The notes under the pieces are model-generated. The model was not told where the DNA came from and did no database searches. It saw only the letters and a program-made list of their open reading frames with translations. Source: Bicyclus anynana (Eukaryota > Arthropoda > Insecta > Lepidoptera > Nymphalidae). Taken from it: 64,000 nt of DNA. Within the stretch, counting starts at the first letter, position 1. The number at the start of each line of letters is the position of its first letter. The position numbers were made by a program, and so were the translations under genes. The stretch spans positions 7,698,291 through 7,762,290 of the forward strand of contig NC_069090.1 in the NCBI RefSeq assembly GCF_947172395.1, read 5' to 3'. Shown in pieces: positions 30,301 through 40,860 of this stretch.

Positions 30301-33216
30301 TGTGGGGGATAAACGTTTTATCCTCTCCCCGTGGATAAATTTCTCCCTTGCCCGTGCTAGCCCTGCAGGTGGACTGACGACATCAAGCGGTTCGCAGGGA
30401 TTCGCTGGATACAGGCGGCTCAGTATCGTGATATTTGGAAGTCCCTATAAAAGGCCTATGTCCTGCAGTGGACGTCTGATATGATGATGATGATGATAAA
30501 TTTGTCCCGGTATAATATATCCGAGGGGAATGAGAACTACGCGGGTGAAACTGCGGGCGTCTGTATAAAAAATTATCTTAATACGAATCTTACCTGAAGA
30601 AAATATAATGTTTGTCGAACTGTCATTATATCCAATTTAGCGAGGTGCGCCAGTGACGTTAGGGTCATATCAATTACTATGACGAAACTAAAACAAAATA
30701 AATTAAGTATTTAACTAATTTTATCTTATCTTTCATCATAACAATATAATTACAAACTGGTAATAATGGACTGACGACATCAAGCGAGTCGCAGGGATTC
30801 GCTGGATGCAGGCGGCTCAGTATCGTGATGTTTGGAAGTCCCTACAAAAGACCTATGTCCTGCAGTGGACGTCCATCGGCTGATATGATGATGATGATGA
30901 ATAATGTATACTAATATTTTATATCTAGGCATCTTTGTGAGTTTCTTAGAATCTATACTAATATATAAACCTGAAGAGTTTGTTTATTTGATTGAACACG
31001 TTAATCTCAGGAACTACTGGTCCGATTTGAAAAATTCTTTCAGTGTTAGATAGCCCATTTATCGAGGAAGGCTATAGGCTATATATTATCCCCATTTTCC
31101 TACGGTAACGGGAACCATGCAGGTAAAATCGCGCAGCGTCAGCTAGTAAATAAATAAAACCGGCGATGTGCGTGTTGGGCTCGCGCACGAAGGGTTTTTC
31201 TTTTTATTCTTTACAAGTTAGCCCTTGGCTACAATCACACCTTATGGAAGTGATAATGCAATCTAAGATGAAAGCGGGCTAGCTTGTAATGAGTAGGATG
31301 AAAATCCACTCCCCTTTTCGGTTTCTACACGACATCATACCGGTAGGCTAAATCGCTTGGCGGTACTTTTTTATAGGTAGGATGGCAAGTAGCCACGGCC
31401 AAAGCCTCCAGCCAGAAATTTGCCAAATATAAAAAAAATAAACTCCAATTTACCCTGGCCAAGTCCCTTCAGCATACTGCCACAGGTCTATCACCATCAT
31501 AACGTTTCGAATGATGTCACAGAAGTTGAATAGCCGAGCGTCGGACTCTATCAGACTGCAGTATAGTGCTCGATAACCTTTCACTGTGGCTTTGGGAAGA
31601 GGAGCGAGTAAGCTGTAACAAAGAGAAATGTTATAGAAAATTACCATATCGTGGCATCCTACTTCCTAACTCCTACTTCCTATCCTACTAACATTATAAA
31701 CGCCAAAGTTTGTATGGATGTTTGGATGTTTGTTACTCTTTAAAACCTACTACTGAAGCGATTTGGCTAAAATTTGGAATGGAAATGAATTTTACTCTGG
31801 ATTAACACAAAGGCTACTTTTTATCCCGAAAAATCCATGGTTTCCAGAGATTTGCAAAAACTGACGATATTAATGATATGACTGTTTGTTACTCTTTCAC
31901 GCCTCGACTAGGTACTTAACTGAATTAGCTGAAATTTGGTATTGAGATATATTATAGCATGGATTAACGCTACTTTTTATCCCAGAAAAATCCATGGTTC
32001 CCGAGGGATTAGTGAAAAACTAAATTCCACGCGGACGAAGTGGCGGGTGTCCCGTATTTATATTTTTATCATACTTATAAATCTTTTTTAAATAAATGAT
32101 AAAAATAATTGTGGAACGTGAACGCCAAGTCAGAAAATGATATTTTTGTCTCACTAGCTCAGAAAAGTTACAATTTGCAAAGCAGCAAGCGAGCGCCAAC
32201 TTTAGACCGCATTACTACTATTTATCAGGCGTAATCGTGTCGTATCTTATTGTAGTCAAGCGCGAACCCATCTATACTAATTGTATAAAACTGAAGAGTT
32301 TGTTTGTTTGATTGAACGCGCTAATCTCAGAAACTACTGGTTCGATTTGAAAAATTATTTCAGTGTTAGATAGCCCATTTATCGAGGTAGCCTATAGGTT
32401 ATATATTATGCCCGTATTCCTACGGAAACGAAAACCAAGCGGGTAAAACCGCGCGGTGTCAGCTAGTCTTTCATAAAAAAAGTAAAAAATATAAATACGT
32501 AAGAATCAATTTTACTGCCTAGTTTCACCAATAACTATAGGGTTGATAATTATGTATGTATTTTGACCAAGTCAGATAAAATTATTTGTAAATAAAAATT
32601 TCTTCTTATTGAGTATTTTGTTTAAGTAATGTTATTTATAAATCTCATCAGTTATTGAGTCGTCTATTATGTGAACTAAAAGCTTAGTTTATGCTTAAGT
32701 TAACTGCGTTTTGTATGATGTGTTTGACCGCAATTTAACTCGGCAACATTGTCTATCATTTATTTCTTATCACTAATGAGTAACCGACGACGAACTTGGA
32801 CGCTGACTGTAGGCCTTATTAGAAGGCTCAAAGTCACTCAGCGAGCGATGGAGCGAGCTATGCTTGGAGTCTTTGCGTGATCGAATCAGGAATGAGGAGA
32901 TCCGCAGACGAACCAAAGTCATTGACATAGCTCAGGGAGTCGCAAAGCTGAAGTGGCAATGGGCAGGCCACGTAGTTCAAAGACCCGATGGACGTTGGAG
33001 TCCCAAGGTGCTGGAATGGCGACCCGCACCGGAAAACGCAGTGTTGGTGGACCCCCCACTAGGTAGACCGAGGATATCAAACGGGCTGCACGGAACAGCT
33101 GGATGCTGGTAGCTCGAGATCGTTGTGCTTGGAGGTCCATGCAAGAGGCCTATGTCCAGCAGTGGACGTCTATCGGCTGATAAAGTAATGAATAATAGTC
33201 ATCTATTATATATATC

Positions 33217-33251
<35 letters not shown>

Positions 33252-36200
33252 AAGTATATATATCTAATGTTGGAACTTGGACCATATAGAAAACGTCGCA
33301 GCGTCGACTCTACGACGTCACAACATAATGCCTCCTAGTATGTACGAAGGTCGTGGTCGTGGCTGTGTAAACGAGGTCCTGGGTTCCAATCCTGTGTCAG
33401 ACTTGAGATACTGAGTTTTTCTTTATTTTAAGAATTTTTCCCTTTTCTCAGCCAGGAGATGAGAAGCTGGTGTCACTACCCGTGCCTTAGAGAGCATGTT
33501 AAGCTTTCGGTCCCGGTCATTATTATTTAACTTTTGTTACCCTTACAACTGCATGCCCGTCAACCTGCATTGGAGTAGCGTGTTGGATCTATGCTCAATA
33601 TCCCCTCTCGTATAAAATGGGAAGCCTGCCCCTGTAGTGAGCCATTAAAATAGGCTGTTAATTAATGAATTGACATAGTAGTAGTACTAGTCGTGTAGTT
33701 TTAAACCTGCGAATATTCGTTAGAATTGGAGGAAAAATACAAGGTCATTCGACGGCTTCGTTTTTATGTTATAAAAACTGTAATTATAACTTGCACAAAA
33801 TGAAAAAAATACGCCTGTCTCAGAATATTATCCCGCGTCGAATGAGGTAGGTATATCGCTAGCATTTTCCTTCCATTCTAGCGATTTTTGGCAGGTTAAT
33901 TTTTCCTCGACTAGATCTTAATATATAAATGCGAAAGGTCATCACGAAATCTCGGAAACCGCATGACGTACGAAGATGAAATTTGGCATGGAGGTAGTTT
34001 ACAGTTATTAGACATCCGCTAAGAACGGATAATGCAAGAGGGCCAGATTAAGGAGGTCTGAGGGCGGACGAAGTCGCGGGCATCTACTAGTACTGTAATA
34101 AATCAAAATCTATCTCATAAAAATACTTGAAATTTAGTTTATTTTTAGTACTTACACAGTGTTTACACTGTTGGTAAACCGCTGATCAAGAGCTCGTTCT
34201 TTAAAAAACCCAGTAAATAGAGTACGGAGCGTGTAATGTAAGTCCAACACTTGCTTGGTGACCTCAGCACTGTTAGCACAGCTGTGGAAAGCGATGATAA
34301 GGTCTAAATCTGAAATCACAGACAAATCACAGATATGTAGCAGTAGCGAAGACTGAAATTTTCCTGTTCATGTGTTTTTTTTAATCTGAATGTGTTTTTG
34401 ACTGAGTCCGTTAAATTAGCCGTAAATGAGCCGTGATAGCCCAGTGGATATGACCTCTGCCTCTGATTCCGGAGGGTGTGGGGTCGAATCCGGTCTGGGG
34501 CATGCACCTGCAACTTTTCAGTTGTGTGCATCAAAAAAAAATTAAATATCACGTGTCGCAAACGGTGGATTTGGAAAATTATTTTACCACTAGAAATCCA
34601 CATTGTTTCCGAGTGCCATAAACTATATTTTATTACTGTATTCTCACGGGAATTGGAACTACACGGGTGAAACCGCGGGACGTCAGTAGAAAATATAAAG
34701 ATACGCGCGAAAAACATAACCCTTCTTGCAATCGTGTAAAAAAGCTTACATAGGTACAACCGAATACACCACCTCTCTATTTTGTATGTCGGTAAAAAAA
34801 CAATGACTGGAAAAAATCAATAGTTAGTGAGGAAAGAGGTGGTAATAATGGTTACAAGTTACATCCTATATATTTTTAATTACAATCAATTAATTGTAGG
34901 TCGTCTTCGATCAGGGAAAATTATTTAATGCGATTAACCTAGTATCTTTAGGGTAATTAAATAAATTGCTAATTACCCACTCAACATATACAGAAGGTAA
35001 ACATAAAACTGTTGATTGTTTAGTACGAGTACAAAATGAACTAGAATATACGAGTAAATACGAGTTATGTAGTGTAAGTACTTTATAGTTAAATAAACCA
35101 AGTTAAATAACCTCCAGCCGAACCGTGATAGCCCAGTGGATATGACCTCTGCCTCCGATTCCGGAGAGTGTGTGTTCGAATCCCGGCCCGGGGCATGCAC
35201 CTCTAACTTTTCAGTTATGTGCATTTTAAGAAATTAAATATCACGGTGAAGGAAAACATCGTGAGGAAACCTGCATACCAGAGAATTTTCTAAATTCTCT
35301 GCGTGTGTGAAGTCTGCCAATCCGCATTGGACCAGCGTGGTGGGCTATTGACCTAACCCTTCTCATTCTGAGAGGAGACTCGAGCTCAGCAGTGAGCCGA
35401 ATATGATAACGAAATAGCCTCCTTGGTCAAGTGTTTAGCCTATGTACTCGTAGTATCGGATTACGAGGTCCTAGATTCTAATCCAGGGTCAGGCTATATG
35501 AGATACTACGTTTTTCTTTATTCTAAGAATTTTCCAGTTAAAATTCACTTCTCACAATGGGGTAAATTATTTTGGAACATCAGACACGTGCTTGGTTTGT
35601 TTTCCGTTTTATAAAGAAACGGAAAACATCGTCGACGTCACACTGAAAAGTGAATGAGTTAAAATCAAATTTCAATTTCGATTTAATTTTATACCCCTAG
35701 TTATAAAGGGTTAAAATGTAATATATGTTTAATAGTACAAAAAATCCAATAAAATTATGTATAATATGTTGTTGCAAATTGTTTTTTTTAGTGGGTCAAA
35801 CTTCTATACATTGTCTGGCATAGTCGTTTCATCTTTGTAGTTATTAAGCGGTTTTCAAGATTTCTTGATGAATGACCTTTCGCATTTAAACATAAACATA
35901 AATATATTAAAATAAAAAATAAATATATATATTTTACGATATGTAAAAATTGTGTTATTTTATTTTAAACGATATAATTTAATGTGTTAGTATTACGATT
36001 TGACTATTTTTAATTTTATTTATTCCAAAGATGTAACATATTAGTACATTATTTTCAAACATAGCATGTGATTGGAACCAGCCTATTAAGTTTGCAGTAT
36101 TACTACTGTAACTTGTGATTATATAATAAGATTTACCTGTTAAATAGTCTCCGGGCAGATGTGGCTGAGTCTTCAACCATTCCCTCAACTTTTGAATGTC

Positions 36201-36275
36201 TTCGCGCAATATTTTCGGGTTTTTGACGAACTCTTTCTCAACAGCAAAAGGTTGTACTACACCTACTTGCAACAT
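27388..36275 (-). CDS. CRAL-TRIO domain protein (alpha-tocopherol transfer protein-like)
   Basis: Six coding exons give 305 codons: 36275-36137, 34309-34156, 31612-31454, 30687-30594, 28459-28243 and 27542-27388. All have AG/GT borders and matching phases (1,2,2,0,1). The N-terminal region (residues 1-50: KNPKILREDIQKLREWLKTQ, PHLPGDYLT) is the CRAL-TRIO-N helix pair. Residues about 98-254 form the lipid-binding SEC14/CRAL-TRIO domain: FVIVIDMTLTSLAHLAKLD, VHFINAPSFMDKLMMLLKPF, IIHIHEAESPVLYNYIPKEA and FPKELGG. Length and motif order match insect alpha-TTP- or retinaldehyde-binding-like proteins of about 300 residues. These soluble carriers move hydrophobic ligands (tocopherol, retinoids, carotenoids) between membranes; the ligand here is unknown. 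The ATG lies 7 bases inside an exon with its own acceptor (36283-36282), so at least one non-coding upstream exon exists and was not located. Introns are crowded with mobile elements, but no exon is broken. Confidence 0.92.
27591..27785 (+). mobile_element. HelA Helitron-like element
   Basis: It begins TCTTTACTAATATTATAAAG and ends GGCGTCAGCTAG, flanked by A and T. It lies in the last intron of the CRAL-TRIO gene. Confidence 0.75.
28725..29095 (+). repeat. HelB-related element, 3' end lost
   Basis: It contains (GTCT)n, GTTGACCGGGCGACACGCTG and GGAGGTGAAACAGGGGTTGA as in 15745-16234. No CTAG terminus was found before the adjacent LINE fragment. Confidence 0.55.
29581..30020 (+). repeat. G-rich minisatellite (GGGGTAGGGT-like)
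   Basis: About 440 bp are almost purely G, T and A on the plus strand, built from variable GGGGTAGGGT and GGGTAGGGGTAGG units. The strand has dense runs of three or more G, so it can form G-quadruplexes. The proline-rich frame on the opposite strand is a by-product, not a gene. Confidence 0.85.
30021..30065 (+). mobile_element. Helitron-like 3' end next to the minisatellite
   Basis: The sequence ends GACCGGGTCCGCTAG (CTAG at 30062-30065) followed by T. This suggests that the G-rich tract is carried inside a Helitron whose 5' end is not resolved. Confidence 0.5.
30769..30901 (+). repeat. RTE-like LINE 3' terminal fragment
   Basis: Only the last 130 bp are present, from GGACTGACGACATCAAGCGA to GCTGATATGATGATGATGAT, in an intron of the CRAL-TRIO gene. 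Confidence 0.85.
30952..31146 (+). mobile_element. HelA Helitron-like element
   Basis: It starts TCTATACTAATATATAAACC and ends GCGTCAGCTAG, flanked by A and T. Confidence 0.75.
31195..31410 (-). repeat. SINE-B, 5' truncated
   Basis: Tail CTTTACAAGTTAGCCCTTGG is on the left; the body runs to CCACGGCCAAAGCCTCCAGC. It lies about 45 bp from exon 4 of the CRAL-TRIO gene. Confidence 0.8.
31680..32055 (+). repeat. Degenerate HelB-like element
   Basis: It contains ACTAACATTATAAACGCCAA, two repeats of TTTTTATCCC(A/G)(A/G)AAAATCCATGG, and the 3'-end-like CACGCGGACGAAGTGGCGGG without the final CTAG. Confidence 0.5.
32271..32466 (+). mobile_element. HelA Helitron-like element
   Basis: It starts TCTATACTAATTGTATAAAA and ends GGTGTCAGCTAG, flanked by A and T. 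Confidence 0.75.
32783..33184 (+). repeat. RTE-like LINE 3' fragment
   Basis: It contains the broken reverse-transcriptase C-terminus RDRIRNEEIRRRTKV and AKLKWQWAGHVVQRPDGRW, ending CAGTGGACGTCTATCGGCTG. It lies in an intron of the CRAL-TRIO gene. Confidence 0.85.
33205..33262. repeat. (TA)n microsatellite
   Basis: A run of TA dinucleotides with ATCTA interruptions directly follows the RTE-like fragment. Confidence 0.85.
33325..33670 (+). repeat. SINE-D
   Basis: A degenerate tRNA-like head (GAGGTCCTGGGTTCCAATCC) is followed by CAACCTGCATTGGAGTAGCG and AAGCCTGCCCCTGTAGTGAG. Copies or pieces occur at 35413-35600, 43440-43590, 44035-44125 and 62862-63120. Confidence 0.55.
33910..34090 (+). mobile_element. 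HelB-like short element
   Basis: It contains TAATATATAAATGCGAAAGG and ends GACGAAGTCGCGGGCATCTACTAG followed by T; the last 20 bases include CGCGGGCATCTACTAG. It lies close to exon 3 of the CRAL-TRIO gene. Confidence 0.55.
34432..34568 (+). repeat. SINE-A head fragment
   Basis: The tRNA-like head GCCGTGATAGCCCAGTGGAT carries an A-box and GGTCGAATCC a B-box-like end. The copy is truncated after AAACGGTG. Confidence 0.8.
34590..34745 (+). repeat. Helitron-like and repeat H debris
   Basis: GGGAATTGGAACTACACGGG and GTGAAACCGCGGGACGTCAG match a Helitron-like 3' region. ATAACCCTTCTTGCAATCG matches the tail seen at 22380-22400. Confidence 0.4.
35126..35412 (+). repeat. SINE-A, full length
   Basis: It runs from CCGTGATAGCCCAGTGGATA through B-box GTTCGAATCCC to GAGCTCAGCAGTGAGCCGAA. 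It lies in the first coding intron of the CRAL-TRIO gene. Confidence 0.88.
35413..35600 (+). repeat. SINE-D 5' part
   Basis: CTTGGTCAAGTGTTTAGCCT and GAGGTCCTAGATTCTAATCC match the tRNA-like head of SINE-D. It directly abuts a SINE-A. Confidence 0.5.
35601..36130. other. AT-rich intron sequence
   Basis: This is intron 1 of the coding part of the CRAL-TRIO gene. No element or exon was recognised. Confidence 0.5.
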
Positions 36276-36577
36276 TTTGAACTGAAAGTAAAGAAAAAAA
36301 TGCGTTATTCTCACTCTCCTCACTCTCCGTACCCAGTGGGGTACGGACATTGTAACTGATTTAATATTATCGTAAAAATATACGTCAATAAAACATAATA
36401 TATTATTGCTCTTACTAAAGGTTACACTACATTACTACATGTAAAATTTACGTGTTTGTCTGTTATTTCAAAATAAATGTTTTTTTTCAAGTGCTTATAG
36501 TTATACCTTCAAATCACAAACAAGCTTTTACAATTTTTTGTCTGTGTGAATTCGGCGGTCTGTTTTCTTGTTTGTGT

Positions 36578-36828
36578 CTAGGTTTTCTTAATTTGTCCAG
36601 GTCTGGCTGGTGGGGGGCTTCGGCCGTGGCTAGTTACCACCCTACCGGCAAAGACTTACCGCCAAGCGATTTAGCGTTCCGGTACGATGCCGTGTAGAAA
36701 CCGAAAGGGGTGTGGATTTTCATCCTCCTCCTAACAAGTTAGCCCGCTTCCATCTTAGACTGCATCATCACTTACCATCAGGTGAGATTGTAGTCAAGGG
36801 ATAACTTGTAAAGAATAAAAAAAAAAGG
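36578..36828 (+). repeat. SINE-B, head truncated
   Basis: It starts at TTTTCTTAATTTGTCCAGGT and ends in an A-rich tail after GGGATAACTTG. It lies upstream of the CRAL-TRIO start codon, in its presumed 5' UTR intron. Confidence 0.85.
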
Positions 36829-36882
36829 CCAAGATTGCCAAGTTAAATTTTGCTCCAAATACGGGCTTCTGGTTTTTAAATA

Positions 36883-37070
36883 CTAGCTGTCGCCGCGCGG
36901 TTTCACCCGCATGGTTCCCGTTCCCGTAGGAACACGGGATTAATATATAGCCTATAGCCTTCCTTGATAAATGGGCTATCTAACACTGTAAGAATTTTAC
37001 AAATCACACCTGAGATTAGCGAGTTTAATCAAACAAACAAACTCTTCAGCTGTATAATATTAGTTTAAAT
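36883..37070 (-). mobile_element. HelA Helitron-like element
   Basis: The 3' end CGGCGACAGCTAG is flanked by T on the minus strand. The 5' end near 37070 is degenerate (ACTAATATTATACAGC). Confidence 0.7.
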
Positions 37071-37087
37071 GGTGATTTACCCTTTAG

Positions 37088-37178
37088 TAGTTCAATTCCA
37101 ATTCCAATTCCAATTCCCGTGAGGTATTCTCACGGGAATTGGAACTACTCGGGTGAAACCGCGGGGTGAATGCTAGTA
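37088..37178 (+). repeat. (CCAATT)n run and Helitron-like 3' end
   Basis: CAATTCCAATTCCAATTCC is followed by GAATTGGAACTACTCGGGTG and GGTGAATGCTAG plus T. The right part matches a Helitron-like 3' terminus. Confidence 0.45.
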
Positions 37179-37594
37179 GATAATAAAGAAGTTATGAGGC
37201 AACAAATCTAAAAAAAAATAATAAAAAAACATACACGTCGCATTGAGCACCTTTTTTTGTCAAGAAATTGACATTTCTTTTGAAGTATTTTTGAATTACT
37301 ACTACTTTCACATCTTTTATAGCTGTCAACCCTTATTTTCGGGCAAAATTAAATAGGCCTATATCATAATTAACAGATAAAAAGCTTTCATTTGATGTAT
37401 AAATAATAAAAGTGTGCTATGAATAAAATTTTTATTCCAAAATATGAATTAACAATAATTTATTTAGTATTTTTAATTATTAATAATTTATTCTAATATT
37501 CTCATAATCGTAAATTGTGTTAATATTTGGATTTCAGCAAATCCTCGATGAGCCCAGTAATTCGTACCAGCATCTCGTACCATATATATATTTT

Positions 37595-37797
37595 TAATCT
37601 GTCATATTGTCAGTCTGTCTGTTTGCGCGGGCTAATGTCTGGGACGGCTTAACCGATTTTAACAAAACTGTCATTGGTAGATAGAGGAGAACATTGAGCA
37701 ACATAGGCTTCTTTTTATTCCGAAAACTTTCATGGTTCCCGCGAGATTGATGAAAAACAAAATGTCACGCGTATGAAGTCGCGGGCACTCGCTAGTC
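37595..37797 (+). mobile_element. HelB-like element
   Basis: It contains GTCAGTCTGTCTGTTTGCGC and CGGCTTAACCGATTTTAACA and ends GAAGTCGCGGGCACTCGCTAG followed by T. Confidence 0.6.
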
Positions 37798-37799
37798 TA

Positions 37800-37900
37800 T
37801 CTCAAACCCAGTACCGAGAGGTAATGGGTTCGATTCCCGCCCGCTGGACTATTGTCGCACCCACACAGTCACAGTTACACAGTCTTTCACACTATGACTA
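37800..37900 (+). repeat. SINE-E fragment
   Basis: The B-box-like GGGTTCGATTCCCGCCCG is followed by GGACTATTGTCGCACCCACA. It is related to 5403-5525. Confidence 0.5.
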
Positions 37901-38483
37901 TTTTCTTGAAAAATTAAATGCTTAGATTTAAAGTTAACAAAACGCATAAAACTGGATGTTATAAAACTTATACTAACCTTTTTATGACCAATAAAACTAT
38001 AATCACCTGAAGAAAAATAATTAACTTTGCACTTAGGTACAAGTTTTTGAAAAAATAATTATACCAACTATCCACAAAAAAAGTTGAAATTGCCAATTAA
38101 ATTTAAAAAAATAAAATTATAATCACTAAAGAAACTTCTTAATTAACTTTACTTTTCATATATTACAGCAAAAATATAAAAACAGACTAAAAAACCACTA
38201 TATTTATACAATTTAACGCACTATTATTTCATTAGTTTAACATATACAGTACTATATAATCTCTTATATACATATAATATCCACAGACATAATTGTTGGT
38301 ATAAAAACCATTTAATGACGACCCGAACCTAATATCCTAGTTACCTAATTTGATATAAATTATGCCAAGGTAGAACAATTATATTTATACGGAAAATACT
38401 CGTACGTGCGGTAAGATATAGAGCTGCAGTATCACTAAGAAAAAATAGCGTTTATTTTGAAACAAGTTTCAATTCAAACAAGG
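37901..38483. other. AT-rich sequence, nothing recognised
   Basis: This may contain the unlocated 5' exon or promoter of the CRAL-TRIO gene, but nothing in it can be supported. Confidence 0.4.
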
Positions 38484-38644
38484 CAGTGGCGAAGGATGGA
38501 ATTTTGACGAAGGTAAGCCGTCCAAAGAAAAGGAAATTCCTGCCACGTGATACAATGATCTGGTTTCTCATACATCCATAAATATTATATGTATGGTCTT
38601 AAATAGGTAACCCGGTGGGAATCAACCTGTGTGGACTCTTCGCC
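38484..38644. mobile_element. CAGTGGCGAAG-type MITE, degraded right end
   Basis: It starts CAGTGGCGAAGGATGGAATT and has GGTAACCCGGTGGGAATC near the right end, ending CTCTTCGCC. It is a paralogue of the better preserved copy at 51920-52093. Confidence 0.6.
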
Positions 38645-38861
38645 AAAACAATATAAATAGATTATTAATATGGCATTAAATATCAATAGACGAAAATGTA
38701 ACATACCATACGTACATACTTACACAAGAATTACAATTACTGAATAACAGTTATGTTACATAAAAACCTATAAATTATAGATTATTCCAGCGCACAATTC
38801 TCAAATTTCTGTTGCTTAACAGGCTAACTGTTTCAGCTTCCGACAAAAACTAAACTATTTT

Positions 38862-38886
38862 AGTAGGATAGGATAGGATAGGATAA
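38862..38886 (+). repeat. (GGATA)n microsatellite
   Basis: About five units of GGATA are followed by a partial inverted copy (ATCCTAT). Confidence 0.8.
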
Positions 38887-38899
38887 TCCTATGGAACAT

Positions 38900-40500
38900 C
38901 ACTTCCCATAAAATATTTGAAAGAAAGAAGAAAGAAAGTAAAATATTTTCATTTGGTCATTAAACTTAGCTTTTATATTATATAAGAAAAAAAAAAGAAA
39001 AATAAAAATGCACTGACCAAATAAAGGTGCCTGTTTTCAGTGGAAGCCTTTGCTCACGCCTGAGTTATTACTCGTAGTTCCCCTGGCTAAGATATTACTA
39101 GTTAATTAATTGAGAGCACACCACCAACCAAGCTATTCACCTGGTGATTACTGATGACGGATGACTATTGACTAACACAAAGGCTGTGTTAAGCGCAAGC
39201 TACCGTGACTTCACATCCGTTTTATTTTAAATTGTTTTTATATAGGTAATTTTAGTATTTTCGTATTAAAAAAATGTCACAGACATTTTGACATATGAAT
39301 ACCCATAAAGAGTTAATTGTAAGAAAAAATAATAGGCCAATTTGTAGCGGCGGCCATCTTTTATTCAAAATTACATTGATTAATACTAAATGGCATTGTG
39401 ATCAGAATTAAAGTTTTGTATAACAATTATAATTCTGTGTTAATAAAAATTGTGTATAACATTTTTAATTCTGGTGACAAATATCAATTTGTCAATAAGA
39501 ATGAGGTAATATTTAACTTACCAAATTTTGATCGAAAAAAGGGTACTTACAAACAAATGTAAAGCTAAAGCTTTATATTTTTAACTAACCAACGCCTTGC
39601 GGTTTTACCCGCGTAGTTCCCGTTTCCGTGAGAATACGGGAATAAAATATAGCCTAAGACATTCACAAATAACGTGTCTTTATAGTGTTAAAAAAAATTT
39701 CATAATCGGTTAGTAGACCTACAGATTACCCCCTACATCACCACAAACTTTACATTTTTTTATAATATTAAGTAAGTAATAGACTTATACCGACCATTTT
39801 TAAACGGTTTTATTTATAAAACTGTATAAAAGCGATCGGTATAGTGGTTAATATATTATTTTTACTGTCACAGTGTGATAAACATCGTATTCGTGTATTA
39901 AAAACAAAATGATTATGCGAGAGTGATTTCTGCTATATTAAAATAATTCCGATTTTACCTTTTGATTACCTTAATATTAATGACTGCGTAATACATTCAT
40001 GAAGCTAAAAATATTTTTAATCTAACTATCTAGATTTTTTTGTTATTTCAACTTATATATAATTAGGATATGTTAATTTTTAAATATAAGAATATCTAAT
40101 TAACGTGACGTGGTATGTCGTGTTAGGTACGTATATCTATTATTTTTTTATGTAATATGGCAGGTAATTATAATATTTTTATGAATAAAAACTTTAAATG
40201 GTCGTTTTGTCTTATTTTGTATTTTGTATGGAATTTAATTAGAAGCAGTCAGGTTTTTGTGGGGAGTTCTCATCTATGCACAAAGTTTATCGGTAGGGTG
40301 ACGCATTTATATTTACTTACTATATGTGTTGCGCATGGATTAATTTATTAATATACTTACACTCACACATTCGCCCATACACATATACATAAACTTATTG
40401 CATTAAGAATTTACCACCTAACATAGGTTTATTACCTAATTTAACTTGTTTGTCATACACTTCTTATATAGTCTTACTTTTGTTTACTACTTTGGAAGAT
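38900..40500. other. Intergenic AT-rich sequence with one Helitron-like fragment
   Basis: The only recognised piece is a degenerate minus-strand HelA-like fragment at about 39585-39750 (GTTTTACCCGCGTAGTTCCC). A 64-codon frame at 40157-40351 has no recognisable protein. Confidence 0.4.
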
Positions 40501-40504
40501 TGTG

Positions 40505-40575
40505 ATTACCACCATACTCGGTGGTGGACTCGAGCTCAGCAGTGAGGCAAATATGGGTTGATAATGATGATTAAA
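40505..40575 (+). repeat. SINE-A tail fragment
   Basis: Only the 3' end GGACTCGAGCTCAGCAGTGA and ATGGGTTGATAATGATGAT remain. Confidence 0.7.
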
Positions 40576-40639
40576 TTCTCTAATCTGAGGACTGATTATT
40601 GCTTTATAGTAAAATAATCTTTTTACCATAAAAATTTAA

Positions 40640-40860
40640 AGTCAGTTGACTTCAAAAACGTATTTCAGTTATTTTGATCTTAACAAAGAATTACTAAACC
40701 GTTTTATTTATGAAAATGAAATGAAACCAATCTGAAAGTATACTCTTTAAATTAAAAAAAAATGTTTATAGGTGACGAAGTTATGAGGTAACAAACATTA
40801 AATGAAAAAAAAAACATACGCGTTGTATTGAAACCAATGTTTCAACAAATGTATTGAAAT
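40640..40860 (+). repeat. CCGACTTC-type repeat fragment
   Basis: GTCAGTTGACTTCAAAAACG, GACGAAGTTATGAGGTAACA and ACATACGCGTTGTATTGA match the family at 14020-14340 in rearranged order. Confidence 0.4.

Larger units (their letters stand above)
29282..30365. mobile_element. Inverted-repeat element inserted in the RTE fragment
   Basis: The ends CGGGCTAGCATGGGCAAGGG and the complement of AGGGCTAGCACGGGCAAGGG form terminal inverted repeats of about 30 bp, with TTTATCC just inside both. A possible 3-bp duplication CAG flanks it (29279-29281 and 30366-30368). The superfamily is unclear. Confidence 0.7.
29128..30498 (+). repeat. RTE-like LINE 3' fragment split by an insertion
   Basis: The left half is at 29128-29281 (CAACGAGTTGCGCAGCTGAA to GACCCCCCACCAG) and the right half at 30369-30498 (GTGGACTGACGACATCAAGC to (ATG)n). 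Removing 29282-30365 plus one copy of CAG restores the family's usual sequence. Confidence 0.85.
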
